From JAGPUQ01 sp036961295 (GTDB lineage: Bacteria; Pseudomonadota; Gammaproteobacteria; Pseudomonadales; Porticoccaceae), in assembly GCA_036961295.1 (NCBI GenBank), contig JBALVX010000001.1:1178001-1242000 (forward strand): a stretch of DNA of 64,000 bases. Reading direction: 5' to 3'. Of the stretch, positions 28,934 through 37,900 are shown one piece after another. Numbering within the stretch: position 1 is the first letter of the stretch; each line of letters starts with the position of its first letter. The translations under genes were made by a program, and so were the position numbers. Under the pieces are notes generated by a model. That model saw only the letters and a program-made list of their open reading frames with translations, was not told the origin of the DNA and searched no databases.

Positions 28934-29317
28934 ATGCAACAAGAAGAAAAGCTAAAGTACTTGAAAGTCGTTCTTATAGTGTTTGGCATCATCTTCATCG
29001 CAGGAATCTATGTGATGATGATGTGGGTATGGCCGTCGGGTTGGGGATGGATGCCACGGCAACCCGAATACGAGCAGATGATTATGGGTGTTTACGCTAC
29101 TTTGGGAGTTTTTTTAATTAGGGCCGCAAAAGACCCTTTAGCTAATGCAAGTCTAATATGGTTCACGATATGGTCGAGTATTGTTCACGGAGGAATAATG
29201 CTGGTTCAAGCTACCGTCGATGAGACTGAACGTGCAAACCTGTTGGGCGATATTCCTGCTTTATTTCTGGTGGCAGCTGTCCTGTGGTATCTCATGCCCA
29301 AGAAAGGCCAGGTTTAG
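28934..29317 (+). CDS. DUF6632-like membrane protein
   Basis: A 127-residue protein with four hydrophobic helices (about 9-32, 48-64, 73-90, 103-121) and short loops, ribosome site GAGAGGAG before the ATG. The pattern KYLKVVLIVFGIIFIAGIY, WVWPSGWGWMP and the second-half helices with HGGIMLVQ resembles small integral membrane proteins annotated as DUF6632. Function unknown. It lies between two attC-like sites, as a gene cassette would. Confidence 0.7.
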   Translation: MQQEEKLKYLKVVLIVFGIIFIAGIYVMMMWVWPSGWGWMPRQPEYEQMIMGVYATLGVFLIRAAKDPLANASLIWFTIWSSIVHGGIMLVQATVDETERANLLGDIPALFLVAAVLWYLMPKKGQV

Positions 29318-29332
29318 TGAAAGCAACTGCTA

Positions 29333-29378
29333 ACAAGGCGCTGCATAGCGGTCAGGTGAGCTTGGTCGTTATGTGTAA
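29333..29378 (+). other. Second attC-like site, short
   Basis: TGCTAACAAGGCGCTG and, 20 bases on, GAGCTTGGTCGTTATG form opposed TAAC/GTTA core boxes right after the membrane-protein stop codon. The internal stem is weak and the site is short. Together with 28829-28905 it defines a cassette-sized unit. Confidence 0.4.
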
Positions 29379-29392
29379 TTTAAGTAGAAAGA

Positions 29393-29485
29393 ATGGATAA
29401 TTTACTTTCAGGCTTTATAGGCTCATTTATAGGTGTCGCCTTCAGCTTTTTAATCTACTGGCACGCTCAAAAATCAAAGCGGCAA
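29393..29485 (+). pseudogene. Truncated small membrane-protein gene
   Basis: An ATG just after the attC-like site opens MDNLLSGFIGSFIGVAFSFL and IYWHAQKSK: one membrane helix and a basic end. The frame then runs into IS3 transposase sequence, so the original gene was cut by the IS. Confidence 0.5.
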
Positions 29486-29857
29486 CCCAAAGAGACGGTG
29501 TTGGTTCATAGTGACCAGGAAAGCCAATATGGCAGTGCAGATTATCTGTCATTTTTGCGAGAGAATAATCTTAAGCCATCAATGAGTCGTCGGGGAAACT
29601 GCCATGAGAGCCTGCCCCACGAAGTGCTTTGGGTACAATGCAGTGGCTGAAAGCTTCTTTGCCACGTTTAAAAAACGAGTAACTCAACGGAAGATCTACT
29701 CAACAAGAGAAGATGCCAAGACAGAGATATTCAATTTTATTGAGATGTTCTACAATCCAATTAAACGGCATAGTCATACTGGAGATGTGTCTCCAGTGAA
29801 ATTTGAAGAAGACTATTTTCCAAGCTAGAAAATGTCTAGCAAAGGCTGGGAAGTCCA
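29486..29857 (+). pseudogene. IS3-family transposase (OrfB) 3' fragment
   Basis: LVHSDQESQYGSADYLSFL, then after a break AVAESFFATFKKRVTQRKIY and FNFIEMFYNPIKRHSHTG. These blocks hold the second Asp (HSDQ) and the Glu (AESFF) of the IS3 DDE domain. The first part of orfA/orfB is missing, and a 28-bp hairpin insertion at 29607-29634 shifts the frame within the CH(D)NAVAES block. The IS right end is at about 29857. Confidence 0.88.
29607..29634 (+). repeat. REP-like 28-bp hairpin element, copy 2
   Basis: It is inserted in the IS3 transposase between CATG and ACAATGC. The sequence matches copy 1 at 25613 except for two positions that pair in the hairpin: CGC-GAA-GCG there, CAC-GAA-GTG here. This is a compensatory change. 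Confidence 0.75.
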
Positions 29858-30205
29858 ATCATCCCGGAAATCATGAGTCAATTTGAGGCTAGAATATTCC
29901 GCAATTGGACGATAATATAACCAGCAATTGGCTCCCGAGGCCTATTTACAACCCGTAGACTCTATTATTTTTCAACAGGTAACAAACATAACTCAGCTAA
30001 GGATCTATGACAAATTATGCCTTTTGCTCAGAATATCCCTTCGTCCCCTTGATAGATTGTTAGTGCTTTAAATCAGATGCCGAGGTTACTTAATTTTTAA
30101 TGCTGACTTTTAAATGGTAAGCAATCCAGGAACGGTCAATCACTTTTTGAGCGGCACAGATTACGATTGAAAGAATATCGGGACAATGACATGTGGTTGC
30201 TTGCT
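29858..30205. other. Gap with nothing recognised
   Basis: The 348 bp after the IS3 end are AT-rich. No gene, repeat or RNA signal was found. Confidence 0.4.
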
Positions 30206-32095
30206 CTAAAGATCCAACACTATTAGTTCCGACCGCGAACGAGATACACAAACTGTCATACGATCGTTAGCCGCGCGCTGAGCCTCACCCATGATGGCGT
30301 CCCTATGCTCAGGAACGCCTTCGATCACGGGTGTAATACATGAACCGCAAATACCCTGAGTGCAGGAACACATGACGGCATAGCCATGTCGATGGAGTAC
30401 GTCGATTAACTGCTCGTCTGCTGCCACCACAAGTACCTCACCGGTGCTAGCGATCTTCACCTCGAATGGCTTGTTTTCCGAGGCATCTATTTTTGCTGGT
30501 ACAAAGGTCTCTGAAAACATGTGCTCCGCGGGCCATCCCTTACTCTTCGACTCGGCCATCACCTGCGTCATAAATCCGCTTGGGCCACATAGGTACAACC
30601 CCAACCCAGATTCATAACGCTTGATCGCATCAACAATGTTAGCGCGCGCAGCGGAGTTTTTATCGGTGCTTGCAGTGGAATTTTCAACGGAATAATGCAG
30701 CACAATAGAATTCGCAAAGGGCAGATCAGCAATCTCTCCATGGAAAGCCGCTCCAGACTCAGTATGCGCAAACAGATGTAATTCGAAACTGCGTTTTTTT
30801 TCGTGAAGCTCATAGGCCATCGCCAGCAACGGGGTTACGCCTATGCCCCCGGCAACCAGTAGGTACTGGTGGTAATCATCGCTAAGCGGAAAGTTATTTC
30901 TTGGCTTGCTGATCTCCAAACTACCGCCCTGGTTCACTTGCATGTGCATAAACTTTGAACCACCAGCGCCATTTTGATCCAACTTCACTGCAATTCGATA
31001 CCTCTGTTCATCGCTAGGCGCATTGCACAATGAATACTGGCGCAGTTGTCCATCGTCAAGTTTTACATCGATATGAGCTCCTGCTTCGAAGGCAGGCCAG
31101 ACGTCTTGGTTGGCTGGCACTAGGTCATAAGCATAGGTCCCATCAGAAACCACCTCGACACGGATAACACTCGCGCTCAACCAACTTTGAGTCTGGCTCA
31201 GCGGCAATTTCAGATCTCGTGATTTGCGCCACAATGTTCTGGTTGGTATGCACTGCCGTTCGAACAAGTGCTCTCCCAGTGACCAGGCTTTTTTGTATCT
31301 ATACCAGGGAATTGAGGGCGCAAGATGGTGCAGACAGTGAAAAGCTTGGCCAAGTAGCATCCAGCTGGTGAAGACGTTTGTCTTCACCAGCACGGTGGTT
31401 TGAAAAGGTGCCTGTTCCCATTCCACACCCTCAGGGTGCTGTATGTGTGCGAAGAACCAAGCGACATAAAAAAGGCCAATCCGCTGCGGAATCATGAAAC
31501 ACAGGAAGAATTCAAGCGCGTAAGGCGACAACAGGAATAATACGTGCACGCCGATGTAAAAAGTAAGGCAGACCAAGAACTCAATCCGCTCGTTGCGCGG
31601 ACGCGAATACCAGTGCCTGAAGTAGAACAGGAGCCAAACCACGTCTAAACCCGCGAGAACAAACGGCAAAGTTATTGGCGAAGAAGAAACGAATTGCTCG
31701 TCCGGATCTTTGCTCCGATTGCCAGTGAAGCGGTGATGTTCTAAATGAAGGTAACGATAAATTCGGGTTGTAATTCCGGGCAGCAGCAGAAGGCAGCACA
31801 GAGTTCCAATCAGATCGTTGATTTTCCGATTCCGTGATACGGAGCGATGGGTCGCATCGTGTAGGGGCGTAAAAGATACATAAACAGCGGTTGAATTAAT
31901 CAACAGCATCAGCAAAAAGTTGATCTCACCAGAAAGGTATAACCAACTACCTGTTCCGAACAAAGTAAACGCTGCGATACCCAGGCCAATCTCCATGGGT
32001 GCCAACAAGGGTAGCTTGGTCAGTTCCTGAAATCTCGGTTCACGCACTACTTGCTCGAGTACTTCACGCGTTGTTGTGCTAAAAGTAAAAGCCAT
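30206..32095 (-). CDS. Fused membrane di-iron hydroxylase/desaturase, reductase and ferredoxin
   Basis: A 629-residue three-part protein. Residues 30-300 are a fatty-acid-desaturase/alkane-hydroxylase fold, with membrane helices and histidine boxes HDATH (79-83), HLEHH (117-121), H217-x2-H220 and HCLHH (253-257). Residues 305-525 are a ferredoxin-NAD(P)H-reductase-type module: RQYSL (352-356, flavin), GGIGVTP (416-422, nicotinamide) and CGPSGFM (503-509). Residues 545-629 are a plant-type [2Fe-2S] domain with C578-x4-C583-x2-C586-x29-C616. The reductase and ferredoxin order is that of vanillate-demethylase-type reductases. The fusion should be a self-sufficient NAD(P)H-dependent oxygenase or desaturase. 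The substrate is unknown (alkane, fatty acid, terpenoid or aromatic). Confidence 0.92.
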   Translation of the reverse strand: MAFTFSTTTREVLEQVVREPRFQELTKLPLLAPMEIGLGIAAFTLFGTGSWLYLSGEINFLLMLLINSTAVYVSFTPLHDATHRSVSRNRKINDLIGTLCCLLLLPGITTRIYRYLHLEHHRFTGNRSKDPDEQFVSSSPITLPFVLAGLDVVWLLFYFRHWYSRPRNERIEFLVCLTFYIGVHVLFLLSPYALEFFLCFMIPQRIGLFYVAWFFAHIQHPEGVEWEQAPFQTTVLVKTNVFTSWMLLGQAFHCLHHLAPSIPWYRYKKAWSLGEHLFERQCIPTRTLWRKSRDLKLPLSQTQSWLSASVIRVEVVSDGTYAYDLVPANQDVWPAFEAGAHIDVKLDDGQLRQYSLCNAPSDEQRYRIAVKLDQNGAGGSKFMHMQVNQGGSLEISKPRNNFPLSDDYHQYLLVAGGIGVTPLLAMAYELHEKKRSFELHLFAHTESGAAFHGEIADLPFANSIVLHYSVENSTASTDKNSAARANIVDAIKRYESGLGLYLCGPSGFMTQVMAESKSKGWPAEHMFSETFVPAKIDASENKPFEVKIASTGEVLVVAADEQLIDVLHRHGYAVMCSCTQGICGSCITPVIEGVPEHRDAIMGEAQRAANDRMTVCVSRSRSELIVLDL

Positions 32096-32460
32096 TAGTT
32101 TGTCCTTAGTTTAGACCTGTTAGAGGCGCTGTTCGTGAAGCATTGTATAGCAAAACTAGCGAGGCGGATGGACCTTAAACTGCGCTCAACTTTATAGCTA
32201 CGGCAGTATATCTAAGCAAAATTTTAAACCAAAAGTTCCAGACTATTCCCATGTCACGCTTACTATCCTAAGCCCTGCGTTCTGGCTTACGCGTTGGGAC
32301 GGAGTACAACTTACGTGGGACATCAGGCACCACAACTCTTGGTAACCAAACCGGCCCTATTTAAGGGTTTTGCCAAGTCAACGAAGCATCTCAAACAACT
32401 GCCGTTATTAGTATTGTTTCAATAGGATCGAGTCCGTGAGACCAAATTTGGCTATGGCAT
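32096..32460. other. Gap, promoter region only
   Basis: No gene or repeat is recognised in these 365 bp. The right flank upstream of 32095 presumably carries the promoter of the fused hydroxylase gene on the minus strand. Confidence 0.35.
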
Positions 32461-32973
32461 TCAATTCAACGTGTCTACCCGATCGAACTCGCCGAATATT
32501 GAGCTATCTTCTTTACAGATGGCGTCAAACAACACGTCTTCCAACAAAACCCCTAGGGCAGCGAACAATGAGTTTTCCCGTTCGCCATTACTCCATGAAT
32601 AATGCTTTTTGATTTCGCCCAGGTAACCGTATGTTAATGTTCTGTCAATGTCCTCCAACGCCTTTGGCTGGGCGGGCAATTTATTTATGGCTTCACATAA
32701 ATCAAGCAAGCCATACAGCAGCATGCCAGACTTCATTTTAGCAACGACCTTTCCAGACCCTTCTTTGTATGGCATGTAAAAATTTACAGTCGCGTAATTG
32801 TCAACCCTGTTGTAATCGCGATCTTGATAGAGGATATAACCGTCAAATGTTATCTTCCACGACGAGATTACGTGCGAAGAGCCTGACATGAAGTGTTTGT
32901 ACTCAATACAGGGGCGATTAAACCTTTTCTGTTTGGTAGCGTCCTCCGCAATTAGTTTGTCTAAAAACCCCAT
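32461..32973 (-). CDS. Hypothetical protein (170 aa)
   Basis: A 170-residue soluble protein beginning MGFLDKLIAED, with mixed alpha/beta character and no signal. The ATG follows a GAGGGTAAGTT-type ribosome site that lies in the preceding tiny gene's end. No family is recognised. Its neighbour upstream on the same strand is a 26-residue membrane peptide with a 3-bp gap, so the pair may be coupled. Confidence 0.6.
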   Translation of the reverse strand: MGFLDKLIAEDATKQKRFNRPCIEYKHFMSGSSHVISSWKITFDGYILYQDRDYNRVDNYATVNFYMPYKEGSGKVVAKMKSGMLLYGLLDLCEAINKLPAQPKALEDIDRTLTYGYLGEIKKHYSWSNGERENSLFAALGVLLEDVLFDAICKEDSSIFGEFDRVDTLN

Positions 32974-32976
32974 AAC

Positions 32977-33057
32977 TTACCCTCTCAGTAGATTTGCCAC
33001 GCCGACCGATGCCATTCCAGCACCCAAAAAAAAGACTATCGGTATCCAATATGCCAT
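32977..33057 (-). CDS. Tiny single-helix membrane peptide
   Basis: A 26-codon frame MAYWIPIVFFLGAGMASVGV then ANLLRG and stop. It is almost entirely one membrane helix with a basic end. It stops three bases before the next start, which is typical of translational coupling. No strong ribosome site is seen, so it is only a candidate. It resembles the small hydrophobic peptides of toxin or regulatory pairs in form only. Confidence 0.4.
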   Translation of the reverse strand: MAYWIPIVFFLGAGMASVGVANLLRG

Positions 33058-33766
33058 ACATCTAAGGTTTTCACGTTGTCTACTTACCTGATCGTAACGG
33101 GAATATGACAATCTTGTTCCTGGGTGCTTGCCTGGTTTGGGACGCTGGATAAGTTGTCACGCTTTTTCATTCCCTTGCTCGCTAGACAGCAAGTCTCTTC
33201 GGCAGGCCGTTTAGTGTCATGCTGCTGGCTTAGTTTAGCGTGCTAGGTCGTGTGCGTGGGTGGTTAGCTTAGAGTGTGGCTATAGCGGTGAGTATTTGGG
33301 GGCTTGGTTGGTCTTAGGTGGGTAGTTAGCAACCGACAACTCACACTAAGGCTTAAAAAAAACGAGCCAACACCAACGTTCGATAAGCAGTTCGACGACT
33401 ACTGACCTTTAGTCTTCAAACAACGATTAATCACTGGAAACCGTACAAGGGGAAGCCTCTTGAACTGGCGAGGGTGGACGTGCAGCCTGGCGCGGAAACG
33501 CTGCCAGACCCACTCAGTTTGAATAGGCCACCGTCTCCCTCCGCCTATAGGCGGCCATTTACTTGGGCCAAGCAATGCTACGAAATTCAAATAAAACTGC
33601 CTCCGATAAAGCCGGGGCGATTCATATAAAATGTATGGATCTGTAGGAGGCAACATTGCAGAGCATGCAGCGATGTTTGCTGCAATGGTAATACCGAAGC
33701 CGGACGACATGAGTTTTAGTTCTTAAAAACACAAGCACCTAATTTTTAGGCCAATTATTGAGATAC
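33058..33766. other. Junction region: repeat copy C and decayed sequence
   Basis: It contains repeat copy C (separate entry). 33346-33757 resembles the debris next to copy B: both have AAAACTGCCTCCGATAAAG-type sequence (25447-25478 and 33596-33625), suggesting the same lost IS. A 31-codon plus-strand frame at 33630-33722 (MYGSVGGNIAEHAAMFAAMV) may be the tail of a lost gene. The last 40 bp carry the leader of the glycosyltransferase gene. Confidence 0.45.
33166..33345 (+). repeat. tRNA-Phe-linked repeat, copy C
   Basis: It shares ATTCCCTTGCTCGC with copies A and B, then matches copy B closely from GGCCGTTTAGTGTCATG to ACCGACAACTCAC (about 145 bp) with one 15-bp gap. The tRNA fragment itself is absent here, so the attachment site was lost by recombination. 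Confidence 0.8.
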
Positions 33767-34969
33767 ATGAAGATACTTTGGGCGAGTCCAAATACCTTGC
33801 TAGACACGGCTAACGGTGCGGCCCTTGCGGTTAGGGAGATTCTTAAGCAACTACAGAAAAGAGGTTGTGATCTTCGGATCATGGGTGGCACTATTTTCGT
33901 TAACCCAAATGGAACTTCCTATTTTAGGGGTAAGCTGCCAAAACTAAATAATTACGAGGGGAAGTTTATAGAGATAAGGGACGAGAATCTTGTTCATACA
34001 ACACTAGTCACTAAAAGATTTCAACGTCGTTTGATGCTCTCGTACGAGGAAAAGCTTTGGTTCGAGCGATATTGTCAAATTTTGAATGATTTCAGTCCAG
34101 ACTTGGTGCTTTTTTTTGACAATTCCCTTATCACTCTGGTCACTGCCAATGAAGCCCGCCGCAGTGGGGCAGCCGTGGGCGTATATCTGGCGCATGCCTT
34201 TAACCGCGGGAGCAGATGGTGCAGCGATGTGGACTTCATGTTCACCGACTCACTGGCTACCAGGGAGTTATATAGGAAAAGAGAAAATTATGAACTAACC
34301 TCAATAGGAACATTTATCAACCCCGGAGAATATCGTGTAGATAAAGCTACCCGGTCAAACGTCCTGTTTATTAACCCCTCTTTTCAAAAGGGCGTGGTGT
34401 TCGTAATTCAATTGGCATTGTTAATGGAAAGTAAATACCCCAATATTAAATTCGAGGTCGTAGAGTCTCGGAGTAATTGGGATGCAGCACTAAAGCTGGT
34501 TACCAACCAGCTGGGGCGAGAGCGATCGTTGCTTAGTAACGTCGTTCTTACGCTGAATACAGACGATATGCGTCCGGTGTACTCACGTGCAAGAGTGCTT
34601 TTAGTGCCTAGTGTATCGTGGGACAGTGGGCCAAGAGTTATTGTTGAGGCGTTGCTGAACGGTATCCCGGTGATAGGTAGCAGTTCTGGCGGCATTCCTG
34701 AAACAATAGGCAAGGGTGGCATGGTACTGAACTTTTCATCTGAAAACCTTTCACCGCCTTACGACAAACTATTTGATGAGAATATTTTGCAAACTGCTAA
34801 AAATCTAATCGTCCAGTTATACGATGACGAGGAGTTTTACGACACATCCGTAAAAAATGCCTACCGTGCTCACGCAGAGAGCCATAACATAGAAAAAAAT
34901 GCAGATCAGTTATTGCAATTACTAGATGAGAAACTGAGCCTCTTCCGGAAAAAAAACTGCAAGCCGTGA
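33767..34969 (+). CDS. GT4-type glycosyltransferase
   Basis: A 400-residue retaining glycosyltransferase of GT-B fold. The N-terminal domain begins MKILWASPN with GGIG-like loop NGAALAVREIL. The C-terminal domain has VLLVPSVSWDSGPRVIVEAL and SSSGGIPETIGKGG, the E-x7-E nucleotide-sugar site of family GT4. It transfers a sugar from a nucleotide donor; the acceptor is unknown. I choose ATG 33767 over a TTG three codons earlier because typical family members start M-K-I-L. Its stop overlaps the next start (GTGA), so it is made together with the 1106-residue ligase. AT-rich relative to the core genome. Confidence 0.9.
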   Translation: MKILWASPNTLLDTANGAALAVREILKQLQKRGCDLRIMGGTIFVNPNGTSYFRGKLPKLNNYEGKFIEIRDENLVHTTLVTKRFQRRLMLSYEEKLWFERYCQILNDFSPDLVLFFDNSLITLVTANEARRSGAAVGVYLAHAFNRGSRWCSDVDFMFTDSLATRELYRKRENYELTSIGTFINPGEYRVDKATRSNVLFINPSFQKGVVFVIQLALLMESKYPNIKFEVVESRSNWDAALKLVTNQLGRERSLLSNVVLTLNTDDMRPVYSRARVLLVPSVSWDSGPRVIVEALLNGIPVIGSSSGGIPETIGKGGMVLNFSSENLSPPYDKLFDENILQTAKNLIVQLYDDEEFYDTSVKNAYRAHAESHNIEKNADQLLQLLDEKLSLFRKKNCKP

Positions 34970-37900
34970 ATATTAGCGATGTACTTGAGCGACAGGCTTA
35001 TCTACTGAAGCAGATACCATGTATTCATTTCCCTGATGGTTACTGGAGCTTTGATTATCTAAATAGATGTGTTTGGCAGGTCGCCCACTTGTTGCATTGC
35101 AGAGGTGTTGCGAAAGGTGACGTCGTAGCCCACACATTTCACAATAAGTTGCTACTGCTGGTCACAATGATAGCTACTGCCAGAATAGGAGCGACAGTAT
35201 TCAGCGTTCCGTTGAAGCTTCCCTCTGTTAGAAGAAGTAAAGTGTTGAGCCAGGTCAATGCAAGCTACCTGGCAACAGATTTGGGAGGTTTACAGTATGG
35301 AATCCTTGAATCAATCCAAGTTGGAATGGAAGCACTTGACCAGCCTGAGAATAATATAGAAAAGAGCTGTAAAGACGATAGACCAACAGCGCCCTGGATA
35401 CTTGTAGAGGGCTCGGGTTCAACAGGTAACCCAAAATTAATGGCCGTTTCCCACCGTCAGCAATTATTCAGGATGGAGGTGGGCTTAGAATGGTTGCCGT
35501 ATTCCTCGGACGACGTTCTTTTGTCATTGATCGACCTGGATTATTATGGTCCGAAGCAGAGATATCTCGAAGCATTTACCAAGGGCTCCAGTGTAGCCTT
35601 CGTTGATCACAAGCAAGAGAATATTGGCAAATCGGTCAAAGACCAAAACATAACGGTCATCTATGCCACGGTATTTCATATAGAGCGCATACTTCACTCA
35701 CTGCCAGTAGGCGACAGGGGCTACCTAAAGTCGTTAAATGCGTTGATGATAGGTGGGTCTTCAGTATCGAGTAATCTGAGAAACACCATTAGCGACAGAC
35801 TGTGCGCCAACTTGTACGTCTTATATGGTGCTAACGAGTGTCACACTACCTGTTGCACCCAAATACCCGAAGTTTATGAGGTTCAAGGGAGCGTGGGACG
35901 TCCACATAAGGGATTTGATTTGCAGATCGTGGATGAGCTTGACTCACCTATGCCGGCTTCCAGAGTTGGTCAGATCCGTGTCCGTAGTGAAGCGATGATT
36001 GAAGGCTACTTTAATGACAAACCAGGGACGGCCAGTGCTTTCAGACATGGTTGGTTCTATCCTGGAGACCTAGGTAAACTAACCCCAGGTGGTCAGTTAA
36101 TTCACATGGGCCGTAGTGATGATTTGATGATCATGAATGGGATTAATATCTACCCCGCTGAAATAGAGAAAACCTTATACGAGTATTCCGATGTTATAGA
36201 CGTCGTGGCTTTTCCACTAAGGCACCCCATTCATCAGGACATACCTGTTTGCGCGGCAAGTTTGAAAGCTGGGGCACAGATTTCTGAACGGGAATTAATG
36301 GCGTTTGCCAATCAGCACTTGGGCGCCCATGCGCCAAAAATTATTCTCATCCTAGACAAAATCCCCCGTAATAAACAAGGGAAACCTATTCGCAAGGAAC
36401 TCGACACTTTGATAACTTCCAGGTTGGAAACGGACTCTAATTCCGCCTTTAATAAGGTGCCTCAGAAAAAAACCGATTCATCAAGACAAACCAGAAACCA
36501 ACTGACCCGCAACATTACCTTTACCTGTGTCGTACCCAGACAAGTGAACCTTGAGGTACTTGATAACTGGTTTACTGAGTTAGTACTAAAAGACAATGCA
36601 GATAACGAGATTGAAGATTTCTACCCAGAATACGATAACATACCGCGTGTTACCGGGTGGTGGTTATGGCGTTGCATGCAGTTATTCAGGTTTATATTAC
36701 AAGCTTGCCGTATACCGGTATTTGATACACCCGAGATTATCGCTTACCAGCAGGAAGGTCAAAATCAGAAAAAAATAAACCTTACCGTTGCTGTTACTCA
36801 GCTAGACAACCTTCCTAAAGGGATCTATTTGACCGCGCTAGAGATATCTTTTTTCCTGGCGGAGAAGTCATTAACACAGGAGCCTAATACTGAAAATCTG
36901 CAATCTTTTTTCAAGATCATCCAAAACCGAATACTTGCACCTTATTCACCACTTTTACCTCCAGGAAAATCAACATTGCCGATACTACGGGTAGCCCGTC
37001 AAAAAGGGATTCCGTTCCGACATATGGGCAACAGCGTATACCAGCTGGGCTGGGGGAGTAAGGCCCGATTCCTAGACCGAAGTACCACTGAAGTCGACTC
37101 CGCTATGGGCTCCAAATTATCTCAAAGTAAGCTTGTCACGGCACAGTTACTACGCTCGGCAGGATTACCCGCTTCCAGACATCAGGCCGTTACTAAACAG
37201 GATGATGCTCAAAAAGTAGCACGGCAATTTGGATGGCCGGTGGTGGTAAAACCGACAGATCGAGATGGTGGCGTAGGTATTACGGTTAACATAGATGACC
37301 CAGCGAAACTTAAAGCCGCTTACGCACTGGCCAGAAAGCACTCACATTCCAAGCAGGTCATTGTCGAACAACAGGTACTCGGGGTCTGCCATCGTTTATT
37401 TATCGCCCATGGCAAATTACTTTATGTCGTAAAGCGACTGCCAATGTCGGTGACAGGTGACAATACGCTAAGCGTGGCGGAGCTTGTTAAGCGCGAAGTA
37501 CTCATACAGAGGCGCAAGCCACCGTGGGCGCGATCAAGAATCATTCCACTGGACTCACCAGCACTCGCAGCCATCAGCGCTGCGGGGTTTTCCACATCTT
37601 CAGTTCCCGGTGAAAGGGTTCAGGTTCCCCTAAGAAATATAGAGTCCACCGAGTGGGGAGGAATCGATGAAGATGTCAGCAATCAAATCCACCCAGAAAA
37701 CCTCCAGATGGCGATTTCGGCCGCCGCGTTATTCCGCCTCAATGTGGCTGGCATCGATATTATTAGCCAGGATATAGCCACCCCTTGGCATGAAAACAAC
37801 GCCATCATCAATGAAGTAAATTTCGCGCCCCTGTTGGGAGGGGGAGAGATTTCCAGACGGCATATTCCAGCCTTTCTCGATCAATACATTCGTGGAAATG

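Noticed and set aside
33399..33710. 103-residue minus-strand protein
   Set aside because: It lies in junction debris, overlaps a possible plus-strand gene tail and has no recognisable domain.
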